A stretch of 64,000 bases of DNA from assembly GCA_964016885.1 (NCBI GenBank), contig OZ024744.1, positions 115,101,802 through 115,165,801 on the forward strand, read 5' to 3'. The position numbers were made by a program, and so were the translations under genes. This document shows, piece after piece, positions 24,606 through 37,185 of the stretch. The notes beneath the pieces are model-generated. The model searched no databases, was not told the DNA's origin, and saw only the letters and a list, made by a program, of their open reading frames with translations. Numbering within the stretch: position 1 is the first letter of the stretch; each line of letters begins with the position of its first letter. Source of the stretch: Eledone cirrhosa. Its lineage: Eukaryota; Mollusca; Cephalopoda; Octopoda; Eledonidae.

Positions 24606-25612
24606 TTGATCTGTCCTCATTTTACGTTCGCTTTTCCCTGCTTAAAGGGTGGGACGGGTCCTATTCAGCACAGCATCTCTCCACTTGTCACGGTCCTTCA
24701 TCATCTCCTCTGTGAGCTTCAGCAATCTGAGGTCTGCTCTCACCACCTCCGCCCATGTTTTTCGTGGTCTACCTCTACTACATCTTCCTTCTACTGGCAT
24801 TTCTTGGCACTTCTTCACCCATCGGTCATCCTCCATGCGCATCACATGTCCATATCAATGCAGTCTTCTCTGCTGCACACTACAGCTTATCCCTCTTATA
24901 CACAGTTTCTCTCTCAACACATCCATGCTGGGTCGTTCACGCACATTTACACTGCATATCCAACAGAGCATGCTTGCTTCATTTCTCTCCAGCTGTCACA
25001 TATCCTCTGTAGTTGCTGCCCATGTCTCACTACCATGCAGCATCACGCACCTTACACAGGCATCATATAAGCAGCCTTTCGTATGCAGGGAGAAACCCTT
25101 CTTTGTCAGCAGAGGAAGCAGCTCCCTAAACTTCTTCCAACCCGTCCTTATTCTAGATACTATGGCCTCAGAGCACCCTCCTCCCGTGCTAATCTGATCA
25201 CCTAGGTACCGGAAGCTATCAACCGCTTCTATAGAACCCACCTGTATTTGAAAAATGTGTCTATCAATGCGACTTCTACTGTCTAATTTCCCTGTACATC
25301 TACTGCACATGTAGTTTTCCCTACCTGTTAGTTTGCCTGCTATCCCACTACATCTCTTGTGTACCCAAGATCTGCATTGCATACATTTTATAGAATTTAT
25401 GCCAGTTCCTTTTCTACATATTGAACATGGCCATTTCCCAGATGGAATCAGGGTTTTGTCCTCTTTTCTACTCATCAACACCTTTGTCTTAGCTAGGTTC
25501 ACTCTCAGTCCTCTTGATTCCAACTGCTGTTTCCATAGCCAGAATATATTCTGTAGCTCCTCTACTGATTCTGCTATAAGAACCAGATCATAAGCATAGA
25601 GAAGTTCCTATG
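24606..25612 (-). pseudogene. RTE-like LINE 3' region with zinc finger insert
   Basis: Reading on the minus strand from 25,612: ELLYAYDLVLIAES, which is RT motif C with the usual YADD changed to YAYD; RGLRVNLAKTKVLMS; a Cys/His finger (CSICRKG ... CMQCRSWVHKRCSG ... CSRC, about 25,270-25,440); FRYLGDQISTGGGCSEAIV; GWKKFRELLPLL; YDACVRCVMLHGSETW; and after frame breaks KRGRPRKTWAEVV-like sequence to NRTRPTL at 24,642. The 3' end near 24,611 reads TCATTTTACGTTCGCTTTTC on the plus strand. It is 5' truncated and mutated, so inactive. Its segment 24,949-25,082 is the closest in-window source for the 73- and 96-bp satellites. Confidence 0.87.
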
Positions 25613-26534
25613 GACAGCCAGAATATCTGTTGGTTGGTGATTGATCCTTGGAAGTTGCCAATTGCATCAAGGAATTTCATTTTTAAGTCTGTGTATGTGT
25701 TATGCATAATTTCTATTGCTTTTATGTGTGTGTGGGTAGTCCTTTTTGAGGTGGGGTGGGGTATGTAATTGAGTTCTGTAATGTTTGTATTACTCTATTA
25801 TGTATTCCAGCCGAGAGGCATATTCTATCATGGCATCAACCATGTTGTCATGTCTTTGACACAACTGAAGAGTCCTCCCAACCCTTTGGAATGGTTTCTA
25901 CAGTAGGATGCTCTTCCGATCATAAACCACTTTGCATGGTGCACTGGCTGTATTTTTCTTAGCACCAGCTCTAGAGAGGTTGGTGGTGGTTAACTCAAAT
26001 TAGATCCTTGTCTACCCTCTGGGGAGGTGTGTATGAGAAGGATGATAAATATGTTATGGGGTGTATGACATGTGTGGTGGGATTTGACAGGGTAAAGAGT
26101 AGGAGAGGGGATGATTATTAAGGAGCACTGAGCATGGATAGGCTGGGGTGTTCAGTGATGGTTAAGTTAGATACTAAGGAATGATAGTGAAAGGGACAAT
26201 AATGGAGTGGTGTACTGGCATTGTGATAATAGCTGAGGAGTGATAGTTGAAGAGGCATAGTTGTGGTGGCCATGGTTGCTAAGTAGTTATAGAGGGGATG
26301 GGTCAGATCAGGTCACATCTTTTAAGCATGTCTTCTCCAGTAGATGTCTCCAATTCTCACAACTCCTTGTCTGAGATTCAGTTCCTTAACCATTTAGCAT
26401 TTAAACCAGCCATATCCAGCCAGAATTCTCTCACCTCTTTCTATTCAAACTGGTGGTATCCGGCTGCTCATGCTTATGTTAACGTATTGTTCTCAAAATA
26501 AATATCAAAATAATTATCAAGATAATTATGTGAA
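25613..26534. other. Intergenic, interspersed repeat pieces, no gene seen
   Basis: At 25,800-25,990 is another copy of the GTCATGTCTTTGACACAACT family found at 19,050. From 26,000 to 26,290 the sequence is purine-rich and unique. At 26,380-26,440 a short AACCATTTAGCATTTAAACC motif is familiar from cephalopod interspersed repeats. No exon could be supported. Confidence 0.45.
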
Positions 26535-26645
26535 AATACACGGAGGAGATGACGAAGGACCATGACAAGTGGAGAGATGCTGTACTGAATAGAACCAGTC
26601 CCACCCTTGCAAGCAAGGAAAAGCGGACGTAAAACCACCACCACC
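26535..26645 (+). repeat. LINE 3' end fragment
   Basis: In frame on the plus strand: EEMTKDHDKWRDAVLNRTSP then TLASKEKRT and a stop at about 26,630, followed by (ACC)n. This matches the C-terminus of the LINE at 24,642 (TEEMMKDRDKWRDAVLNRT). The last 40 bp, GTCCCACCCTTGCAAGCAAG and GAAAAGCGGACGTAAAA, are shared with the SINE at 40,711. Confidence 0.82.
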
Positions 26646-26649
26646 AATG

Positions 26650-27016
26650 CTAAAGAGTTAAAGTCAGTCTTCACTACCGCATTCCAAGTTTTCCTTAGGT
26701 GTCGTCTACAGGTCCCAACAACTGATATTTCTCTGCACTTTATACACCTATAAACACATCACATGTCCGACACAGTCTTCTCTCTTGTACATTACATCCA
26801 ATTCCTCTTATGTCAAATTTTCTCTCAGCTCACTTATGCTAAATTGTTCATGCACATTACACATCCATCAGAACATACTCTCTTCATTTCTTCCTAGCCA
26901 TTACAGGTCTTCTGCAGTTAAGACCCATATTTCACTGCTATGTAGCATTGTAGTTCTCACACAAGTATCATACAGTCTATTATCCTTCACTCTGAGAGAG
27001 GAACCCTTTTGTTAAT
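26650..27016 (-). pseudogene. LINE RT C-terminal fragment, decayed
   Basis: Homologous to 24,760-25,090 on the same strand: CACATGTCCGACACAGTCTT, CAGTTAAGACCCATATTTCA and CTGCTATGTAGCATTG correspond to the LHGSETW region. Stops and indels are frequent. It lies just beyond the probable SYNRG 3' end. Confidence 0.7.
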
Positions 27017-27185
27017 ATATGACTGAGTGGGTTGATGGTAGGGTGGCTGGGTGTTTTGTAGATTTGACAATTTGTTCCAAAGAAATCCATCAACAACAGA
27101 GAATAAATTAAAATTTAATTTATTAAAACTTCATGACTATTTTTCTTTCAATTTAATTAACAATGTTTCTTTGTTTATATATATT

Positions 27186-27191
27186 TTTATT
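27186..27191 (-). promoter_or_regulatory. Candidate poly(A) signal of SYNRG
   Basis: TTTATT on the plus strand reads AATAAA on the minus strand, about 425 nt after the SYNRG stop codon at 27,616. Another is at 27,119-27,124. The 3' UTR between contains two diverged copies of a roughly 90-bp segment (about 27,380 and 27,490) sharing AATGTTTCCATTG or CATGTTTCCATTG. Confidence 0.45.
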
Positions 27192-27615
27192 GTTGTTTTA
27201 AAATCTACTCTGGAGACGAATTAATGAAGAATCATCCATCTGTTTACAGAATTACCTTTTTCAAAGTAAAGGAATTATATTTAATTGTTCTGTTTTAAAT
27301 ATCTATTAAGAGATAAATTAATGACTTTAAAAAAATCAATTAGATACATTTAAATAAAAAAAAAAAGGAAGTGATCATCAGATTGGACCAAGCAAACCAT
27401 GTTTCCATTGTTTTTCTCCATTACTGATATTCTGTGTTGCTCACAACTCCTGCCAGAAGTGTCACTGTTTATATATACGTAAAGAAAGTTAAGGAGCCAA
27501 TCATTGGATGAGACCAAAGAAACAATGTTTCCATTGGTCTTTACTTTGTTGATACTATCTGTCAGTCTCAACTCCTGGCAATAAAAGTTTTCCCCTATAG
27601 ATGTTTTCTAACAGT

Positions 27616-27858
27616 TCAGATTAGTTGAGGCAGTTTCAGGGCTGGCAGCATAGAATCTACACAGTTGACCCAGAAATTAGCACAGGTCGTGTGGTACTGG
27701 CGCCCACTGTATGTCAATTTGGCAGCTCGGTCATTATCATTTGATATGCGGTCAAAAACATCAACATTTAGGAGACATACTCCACAGGCCTTCAGCTGAG
27801 AGGCTGTATCATCATTTTTAAGAACTGCCGAAGTATAGTTGAACGAACTCACTTCAGA
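27616..27858 (-). CDS. SYNRG: Gamma-synergin, terminal coding exon
   Basis: Acceptor CATTTCTTTCAG precedes TCT GAA GTG. The exon is 243 bp: 80 codons and TGA. Key motifs are LKACGVCLLNVD, KLTYSGRQYHTTCANFW and VNCVDSMLPALKLP, which match what I know of the extreme C-terminus of vertebrate gamma-synergin. The Cys/His spacing (CGVC ... YHTTC) looks like a small metal-binding or structural module. It enters in phase 0, fitting the exon at 41,450. Gamma-synergin binds the gamma-ear of the AP-1 adaptor and works in clathrin-coated vesicle traffic at the trans-Golgi network and endosomes. The intron before it is 13,591 bp and holds the 8.1-kb 20-bp satellite. Recognition is from memory of the family; an alignment would settle it. 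Confidence 0.88.
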   Translation of the reverse strand, partial: SEVSSFNYTSAVLKNDDTASQLKACGVCLLNVDVFDRISNDNDRAAKLTYSGRQYHTTCANFWVNCVDSMLPALKLPQLI

Positions 27859-27956
27859 CTGAAAGAAATGAAAAAGAAATTGAAAATAAATAATTATTAT
27901 TTTATATTAAATGATAAACATTAATTAATTTGATGTTAAATATATTAATTAGTAAA

Positions 27957-28235
27957 GACAGGTGGCTTAGTGGTTAGGGTGTTTGGCTCACAATTGTGAG
28001 GTTGTGATTTTCATTCCCAGCAGTGTGTTGTGTCCCTGACCAAGACAATGTATTTCACGTGACACTACTCAGCTAGCAAAAGGTAAGTTGTACCTGTAAT
28101 TCAAAAAGTAAGTTGTACCTGTAGATATTTGTGGAATACTCAGCCACTTATGTTACAATACAAAATGGATTATACCTGCAATTTAAAGGGCTATCTTTGT
28201 CATACACTGTCATGCTGAATCTCCCTGAGAATTAC
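27957..28235 (+). repeat. tRNA-derived SINE with A and B box relics
   Basis: Starts GGTGGCTTAGTGGTTAGGGT (A-box-like TGGCTTAGTGG) and has a B-box-like GTGATTTTCATTCCC near 28,004, then GTTGTGTCCCTGACCAAGAC and ATTTCACGTGACACTACTCA. The end CATGCTGAATCTCCCTGAGA is also typical of this cephalopod SINE. It lies in the last SYNRG intron, antisense to the gene. Confidence 0.85.
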
Positions 28236-28540
28236 ATTAATGGTGCCTGTAGAGCCCAAGTTTGTGAACCTCCATGTGGTGGGCCCTGATCAGGCAAATG
28301 ACAACACCGGAGAAGGCAACAATAAACTCATCCATGCAATTTGTACAAGTCATGTAATGCACTCTACAATCAACAACTGCAACCTGATAGAAACGCAGAA
28401 CATGTCCCCTCATGAGGGCAGACATCATGTCTTACTGGAGGGCATCACTGAATGGATGCAGGCCTCACCAAAGCCAAGTTAAACATCCTCTAATATTACC
28501 TATAGGCACAGTAGTTCATGTCTCTCCAGATGTATACTAC
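28236..28540. other. Intron stretch, probable repeat fragment, no exon
   Basis: A plus-strand open frame at 28,240-28,482 has no recognised motif and begins inside or at the edge of the SINE. No splice evidence supports it. The minus frame at 28,237-28,428 is equally unsupported. Confidence 0.4.
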
Positions 28541-31500
28541 ACAGTGACAGTGACAGCTATACAGTGACAGTGACAGCTACACAGTGACAGTAACAGCTAC
28601 ACAGTGAGAGCGACAGCTACACAGTGACAGTGACAGCTATACAGTGACAGTGACAGCTACACAGTGACAGTGACAGCTACACAGTGACAGTGACAGCTAC
28701 ACAGTGACAGTGACAGCTATACAGTGACAGTGACAACTACACAGTGACAGTGACAGCTACACAGTGACAGTGACAGCTACACAGTGACAGTGACAGCTAC
28801 ACAGTGACAGTGACAGCTACACAGTGAGAGTGACAGCTACACAGTGACAGTGACAGCTACACAGTGACAGTGACAGCTACACAGTGACAGTGACAGCTAC
28901 ACAGTGACAGTGACAGCTACACAGTGAGAGTGACAGCTACACAGTGACAGTGACAGCTACACAGTGACAGTGACAGCTATACAGTGACAGTGACAGGGAC
29001 AGCTACACAGTGACAGTGACAGCTACACAGTGACAGTGACAGCTACACAGTGACAGTGACAGCTACACAGTGACAGTGACAGCTACACAGTGACAGTGAC
29101 AGCTACACAGTGACAGTGACAGCTATACAGTGACAGTGACAGCTACACAGTGACAGTGACAGCTATACAGTGACAGTGACAGCTACACAGTGACAGTGAC
29201 AGCTACACAGTGACAGTGACAGCTACACAGTGACAGTGACAGCTACACAGTGACAGTGACAGCTACACAGTGACAGTGACAGCTACACAGTGACAGTGAC
29301 AGCTATACAGTGACAGTGACAGCTACACAGTGACAGAGACAGCTACACAGTGACAGTGACAGCTACACAGTGACAGCTATACAGTGACAGTGACAGCTAC
29401 ACAGTGACAGTGACAGCTAGACAGTGACAGTAACAGCTACACAGTGACAGTGACAGCTACACAGTGACAGTAACAGCTACACAGTGACAGCTATACAGTG
29501 ACAGTGACAGCTACACAGTGACAGTGACAGCTACACAGTGACAGTGACAGCTACACAGTGACAGTGACAGCTACACAGTGACAGTGACAGCTACACAGTG
29601 ACAGTGACAGCTACACAGTTACAGTGACAGCTACACAGTGACAGTAACAGCTACACAGTGACAGCTATACAGTGACAGTGACAGCTACACAGTGACAGTG
29701 ACAGCTACACAGTGACAGTGACAGCTACACAGTGACAGTGACAGCTACACAGTGACAGTGACAGCTACACAGTGACAGTGACAGCTACACAGTGACAGCT
29801 ATACAGTGACAGTAACAGCTACACAGTGACAGTGACAGCTACACAGTGACAGTGACAGCTACACAGTGTCAGTAACAGCTACACAGTGACAGTGACAGCT
29901 ACACAGTGACAGTGACAGTGACAGTAACAGCTACACGGTGACAGTAACAGCTACACAGTGAGAGCGACAGCTACACAGTGACAGTGACAGCTATACAGTG
30001 ACAGTGACAGCTACACAGTGACAGTGACAGCTACACAGTGACAGTGACAGCTACACAGTGACAGTGACAGCTATACAGTGACAGTGACAACTACACAGTG
30101 ACAGTGACAGCTACACAGTGACAGTGACAGCTACACAGTGACAGTGACAGCTACACAGTGACAGTGACAGCTACACAGTGAGAGTGACAGCTACACAGTG
30201 ACAGTGACAGCTACACAGTGACAGTGACAGCTACACAGTGACAGTGACAGCTACACAGTGACAGTGACAGCTACACAGTGAGAGTGACAGCTACACAGTG
30301 ACAGTGACAGCTACACAGTGACAGTGACAGCTATACAGTGACAGTGACAGCTACACAGTGACAGGGACAGCTACACAGTGACAGTGACAGCTACACAGTG
30401 ACAGTGACAGCTACACAGTGACAGTGACAGCTACACAGTGACAGTGACAGCTACACAGTGACAGTGACAGCTACACAGTGACAGTGACAGCTATACAGTG
30501 ACAGTGACAGCTACACAGTGACAGTGACAGCTATACAGTGACAGTGACAGCTACACAGTGACAGTGACAGCTACACAGTGACAGTGACAGCTACACAGTG
30601 ACAGTGACAGCTACACAGTGACAGTGACAGCTACACAGTGACAGTGACAGCTACACAGTGACAGTGACAGCTACACAGTGACAGTGACAGCTACACAGTG
30701 ACAGTGACAGCTATACAGTGACAGTGACAGCTACACAGTGACAGAGACAGCTACACAGTGACAGTGACAGCTACACAGTGACAGCTATACAGTGACAGTG
30801 ACAGCTACACAGTGACAGTGACAGCTAGACAGTGACAGTAACAGCTACACAGTGACAGTGACAGCTACACAGTGACAGTAACAGCTACACAGTGACAGCT
30901 ATACAGTGACAGCTATACAGTGACAGTGACAGCTACACAGTGACAGTGACAGCTACACAGTGACAGTGACAGCTACACAGTGACAGTGACAGCTACACAG
31001 TGACAGTGACAGCTACACAGTGACAGTGACAGCTACACAGTTACAGTGACAGCTACACAGTGACAGTAACAGCTACACAGTGACAGCTATACAGTGACAG
31101 TGACAGCTACACAGTGACAGTGACAGCTACACAGTGACAGTGACAGCTACACAGTGACAGTGACAGCTACACAGTGACAGCTACACAGTGACAGTGACAG
31201 CTACACAGTGACAGTGACAGCTATACAGTGACAGTAACAGCTACACAGTGACAGTGACAGCTATACAGTGACAGTGACAGCTACACAGTGACAGTGACAG
31301 CTACACAGTGTCAGTAACAGCTACACAGTGACAGTGACAGCTACACAGTGACAGTGACAGTGACAGTAACAGCTACACGGTGACAGTAACAGCTACACAG
31401 TGACAGTGACAGCTATACAGTGACAGTGACAGCTACACAGTGACAGTGACAGCTACACAGTGACAGTAACAGCTACACAGTGACAGTAACAGCTACACAG

Positions 31501-34500
31501 TGACAGTGACAGCTACACAGTGACAGTGACAGCTATACAGTGACAGTGACAGCTACACAGTGACAGTGACAGCTACACAGTGACAGTGACAGCTACACAG
31601 TGACAGTGACAGCTATACAGTGACAGCTACACAGTGACAGTGACAGTGACAGCTACACAGTGACAGTAACAGCTACACAGTGACAGCTACACAGTGACAG
31701 TGACAGTGACAGCTACACAGTGACAGTAACAGCTACACAGTGACAGTAACAGCTACACAGTGACAGTAACAGCTACATGGTGACAGTAACAGCTACACAG
31801 TGACAGTAACAGCTACATGGTGACAGTAACAGCTACACAGTGACAGTAACAGCTACACGGTGACAGTAACAGCTACACAGTGACAGTAACAGCTACATGG
31901 TGACAGTAACAGCTACACAGTGACAGTAACAGCTACACGGTGACAGTAACAGCTACACAGTGACAGTGACAGCTACACAGTGACAGTGACAGCTACACAG
32001 TGACAGTAACAGCTACACAGTGACAGTGACAGCTACACAGTGACAGTAACAGCTACACAGTGACAGTAACAGCTACACGGTGACAGTAACAGCTACACAG
32101 TGACAGCTACACAGTGACAGTAACAGCTACACAGTGACAGTGACAGCTACACAGTGACAGTGACAGCTACACAGTGACAGTAACAGCTACACGGTGACAG
32201 TAACAGCTACACAGTGACAGTGACAGCTACACAGTGACAGTAACAGCTACACAGTGACAGTGACAGCTACACAGTGACAGTGACAGCTACACAGTGACAG
32301 TAACAGCTACACAGTGACAGTGACAGTGACAGCTACACGGTGACAGTAACAGCTACACGGTGACAGTAACAGCTACACGGTGACAGTAACAGCTACACAG
32401 TGACAGTGACAGCTACACAGTGACAGTGACAGCTACACAGTGACAGTGACAGTAACAGCTACACGGTGACAGTGACAGCTACACAGTGACAGTGACAGCT
32501 ACACAGTGACAGTGACAGCTACACAGTGACAGTAACAGCTACACAGTGACAGTGACAGCTACACAGTGACAGTAACAGCTACACAGTGACAGTGACAGCT
32601 ACACGGTGACAGTAACAGCTACACAGTGACAGTGACAGCTACACAGTGACAGTGACAGCTATACAGTGACAGTAACAGCTACACAGTGACAGTGACAGCT
32701 ACACAGTGACAGTGACAGCTATACAGTGACAGTGACAGCTACACAGTGACAGTGACAGCTATACAGTGACAGTGACAGCTACACAGTGACAGTGACAGCT
32801 ACACAGTGACAGTGACAGCTACACAGTGACAGTGACAGCTACACAGTGACAGTGACAGCTACACAGTGACAGTAACAGCTACACAGTGACAGTAACAGCT
32901 ACACAGTGACAGTGACAGCTAGACAGTGACAGTAACAGCTACACAGTGACAGTAACAGCTATACAGTGACAGTGACAGCTACACAGTGACAGTAACAGCT
33001 ACACGGTGACAGTAACAGCTACACGGTGACAGTAACAGCTACACGGTGACAGTAACAGCTACACGGTGACAGTGACAGCTACACAGTGACAGTGACAGCT
33101 ACACAGTGACAGTAACAGCTACACGGTGACAGTAACAGCTACACGGTGACAGTAACAGCTACACAGTGACAGTGACAGCTACACAGTGACAGTAACAGCT
33201 ACACAGTGACAGTGACAGCTACACAGTGACAGTGACAGTGACAGCTACACAGTGACAGTAACAGCTACACAGTGACAGTAACAGCTACACAGTGACAGTA
33301 ACAGCTACATGGTGACAGTAACAGCTACACAGTGACAGTAACAGCTACATGGTGACAGTAACAGCTACACAGTGACAGTAACAGCTACACGGTGACAGTA
33401 ACAGCTACACAGTGACAGTAACAGCTACATGGTGACAGTAACAGCTACACAGTGACAGTAACAGCTACACGGTGACAGTAACAGCTACACAGTGACAGCT
33501 ACACAGTGACAGTGACAGCTACACAGTGACAGTAACAGCTACACAGTGACAGTGACAGCTACACAGTGACAGTAACAGCTACACAGTGACAGTAACAGCT
33601 ACACGGTGACAGTAACAGCTACACAGTGACAGTAACAGCTACACAGTGACAGTGACAGCTACACGGTGACAGTAACAGCTACACGGTGACAGTAACAGCT
33701 ACACGGTGACAGTAACAGCTACACAGTGACAGTTACACAGTGACAGTGACAGCTACACAGTGACAGTGACAGCTACACAGTGACAGTGACAGCTACACAG
33801 TGACAGTAACAGCTACACAGTGACAGTGACAGCTACACAGTGACAGTAACAGCTATACAGTGACAGTAACAGCTACACAGTGACAGTGACAGCTACACGG
33901 TGACAGTAACAGCTACACGGTGACAGTAACAGCTACACGGTGACAGTAACAGCTACACAGTGACAGTGACAGCTACACAGTGACAGTGACAGCTACACAG
34001 TGACAGTGACAGTAACAGCTACACGGTGACAGTGACAGCTACACAGTGACAGTGACAGCTACACAGTGACAGTGACAGCTACACAGTGACAGTAACAGCT
34101 ACACAGTGACAGTGACAGCTACACAGTGACAGTAACAGCTACACAGTGACAGTGACAGCTACACGGTGACAGTAACAGCTACACAGTGACAGTGACAGCT
34201 ACACAGTGACAGTGACAGCTACACAGTGACAGTGACAGCTACACAGTGACAGTGACAGCTACACAGTGACAGTAACAGCTACACAGTGACAGTGACAGCT
34301 ATACAGTGACAGTGACAGCTACACAGTGACAGTGACAGCTATACAGTGACAGTGACAGCTACACAGTGACAGTGACAGCTATACAGTGACAGTGACAGCT
34401 ACACAGTGACAGTGACAGCTACACAGTGACAGTGACAGCTACACAGTGACAGTGACAGCTACACAGTGACAGCTACACAGTGAGAGTGACAGCTATACAG

Positions 34501-36632
34501 TGACAGTGACAGCTACACAGTGACAGTGACAGCTATACGGTGACAGTGACAACTACACAGTGACAGTGACAGCTACACAGTGACAGTGACAGCTACACAG
34601 TGACAGTGACAGCTACACAGTGACATTGACAGCTACACAGTGAGAGTGACAGCTACACAGTGAGAGTGACAGCTACACAGTGACAGTGACAGCTACACAG
34701 TGACAGTGACAGCTACACAGTGACAGTGACAGCTACACAGTGACAGTGACAGCTATACAGTGACAGTGACAACTACACAGTGACAGTGACAGCTACACAG
34801 TGACAGTGACAGCTACACAGTGACAGTAACAGCTACACAGTGACAGTGACAGCTACACAGTGACAGTGACAGCTACACAGTGACAGTGACAGCTACACAG
34901 TGACAGTGACAGCTACACAGTGACAGTGACAGCTACACAGTGACAGTGACAGCTACACAGTGACAGTGACAGCTACACAGTGACAGTGACAGCTACACAG
35001 TGACAGTGACAGCTACACAGTGACAGTGACAGCTACACAGTGAGAGTGACAGCTACACAGTGACAGTGACAGCTATACAGTGACAGTGACAGCTACACAG
35101 TGACAGTGACAGCTATACAGTGACAGTGACAGCTACACAGTGACAGTGACAGCTATACAGTGACAGTGACAGCTATACAGTGACAGTGACAGCTACACAG
35201 TGAGAGTGACAGCTACACAGTGACAGTGACAGCTATACAGTGACAGTGACAGCTACACAGTGACAGTGACAGCTATACAGTGACAGTGACAGCTACACAG
35301 TGACAGTGACAGCTACACAGTGACAGTGACAACTACACAGTGACAGTGACAGCTACACAGTGACAGTGACAGCTACACAGTGACAGTGACAGCTACACAG
35401 TGACAGAGACAGCTACACAGTGACAGTGACAGCTACACAGTGACAGCTATACAGTGACAGTGACAGCTACACAGTGACAGTGACAGCTAGACAGTGACAG
35501 TAACAGCTACACAGTGACAGTGACAGCTACACAGTGACAGTGACAGCTATACAGTGACAGTGACAGCTACACAGTGACAGTGACAGCTACACAGTGACAG
35601 TGACAGCTACACAGTGACAGTGACAGCTACACAGTGACAGTGACAGCTACACAGTGACAGTGACAGCTACACAGTGACAGTGACAGCTACACAGTGACAG
35701 CTATACAGTGACAGTAACAGCTACACAGTGACAGTGACAGCTATACAGTGACAGTGACAGCTACACAGTGACAGTGACAGCTACACAGTGACAGTAACAG
35801 CTACACAGTGACAGTGACAGCTACACAGTGACAGTAACAGCTACACGGTGACAGTAACAGCTACACAGTGACAGTGACAGCTATACAGTGACAGTGACAG
35901 CTACACAGTGACAGTGACAGCTATACAGTGACAGTGACAGCTACACAGTGACAGTGACAGCTACACAGTGACAGTGACAGCTACACAGTGACAGTGACAG
36001 CTACACAGTGACAGTGACAGCTACACAGTGACAGTAACAGCTACACAGTGACAGTAACAGCTACACAGTGACAGTGACAGCTAGACAGTGACAGTAACAG
36101 CTACACAGTGACAGTAACAGCTACACAGTGACAGTGACAGCTACACAGTGACAGCTATACAGTGACAGTGACAGCTACACAGTGACAGTAACAGCTACAC
36201 GGTGACAGTAACAGCTACACGGTGACAGTAACAGCTACACGGTGACAGTGACAGCTACACAGTGACAGTGACAGCTACACAGTGACAGTAACAGCTACAC
36301 GGTGACAGTAACAGCTACACGGTGACAGTAACAGCTACACAGTGACAGTGACAGCTACACAGTGACAGTAACAGCTACACAGTGACAGTGACAGCTACAC
36401 AGTGACAGTGACAGTGACAGCTACACAGTGACAGTAACAGCTACACAGTGACAGTAACAGCTACACAGTGACAGTAACAGCTACATGGTGACAGTAACAG
36501 CTACACAGTGACAGTAACAGCTACACAGTGACAGTGACAGCTACACAGTGACAGTGACAGCTACACAGTGACAGTAACAGCTACACAGTGACAGTAACAG
36601 CTACACAGTGACAGTGACAGCTACCCAGTGAC
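28541..36632. repeat. 20-bp satellite array, about 400 copies
   Basis: An 8.1-kb run of ACAGTGACAGTGACAGCTAC. Variants include AGCTAT, GTAACAG, ACGGTGACAG, ACATGGTGACAG, GAGAG and occasional 10-bp unit losses or gains. TGA recurs in every plus frame because 20 is not a multiple of three, so no long frame exists. Variants are regional: GTGACAG dominates before about 31.4 kb and after 34.3 kb, whereas GTAACAG/ACGG/ACATGG units cluster between about 31.4 and 34.2 kb and again near 36.2-36.6 kb. Internal block duplication is visible: a GAGAGCGACAG marker at 28,606 recurs at 29,960. It fills most of the last SYNRG intron. Confidence 0.97.
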
Positions 36633-36639
36633 CTGTATT

Positions 36640-37185
36640 ATATGCCCAATCATGTGATTGTGACCAACAATTAAAATGGCAAATACACTAAGAACCTTTC
36701 AACTGATGTACTTAATCACATGAAAGTCATCAACCAACCAAATTACACTTTTAAAAAACAACAATTTGAGCCACAATTTTTAAGACAAATACAATAAGAA
36801 CTTTCGAACATGAACTGGTACAAAATTTATTGATTTATTCATGTGACAGTCATCAACCAATCAAATTACTTTAAATAAAAAAAGACAGCAATTCCAGCCA
36901 ATCTTTTTGCATAAAACAGAAAGAACTTTTGAACACAAACCAGATGCAAGTCAGACCACAACAGAAACACAACCCTCCATCTCAATTTTACTTTTGAAAA
37001 TCATAAGAACTGTGAAACTGGTAAAGTAAATAAATAAATATTGGCAGTTCATTAAATGAAAATATGGCATCCTGTCTTTATGATCTTTCACACATATATA
37101 TTAGTAATAATGAATACAAAGACCCAAAATCCAGAGAGGCCTCAATAATGGTTGTGTATATAGATATATATATATCCTCATCATC
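36640..37185. repeat. AT-rich intron with imperfect ~125-bp repeats
   Basis: Three diverged copies share AAGTCATCAACCAACCAAATT or CAGTCATCAACCAATCAAATT followed by a segment ending in AAGAACTTTCGAACA. They lie at roughly 36,670, 36,790 and 36,900. No exon is seen. The stretch ends at the (CAT)n tail of the LINE at 37,186. Confidence 0.6.

Noticed and set aside
27957..28030. A tRNA gene
   Set aside because: A- and B-box-like motifs are present, but the cloverleaf is degraded and the sequence continues into a SINE body.
28240..28482. 80-codon open frame
   Set aside because: No recognised domain, no splice evidence, starts at a SINE edge and lies antisense in a SYNRG intron.
28541..36632. Link between the two 20-bp satellites (28.5 kb and 49.5 kb)
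   Set aside because: Only short TCACTGT-type matches are seen; the equal unit length alone is not evidence of homology.
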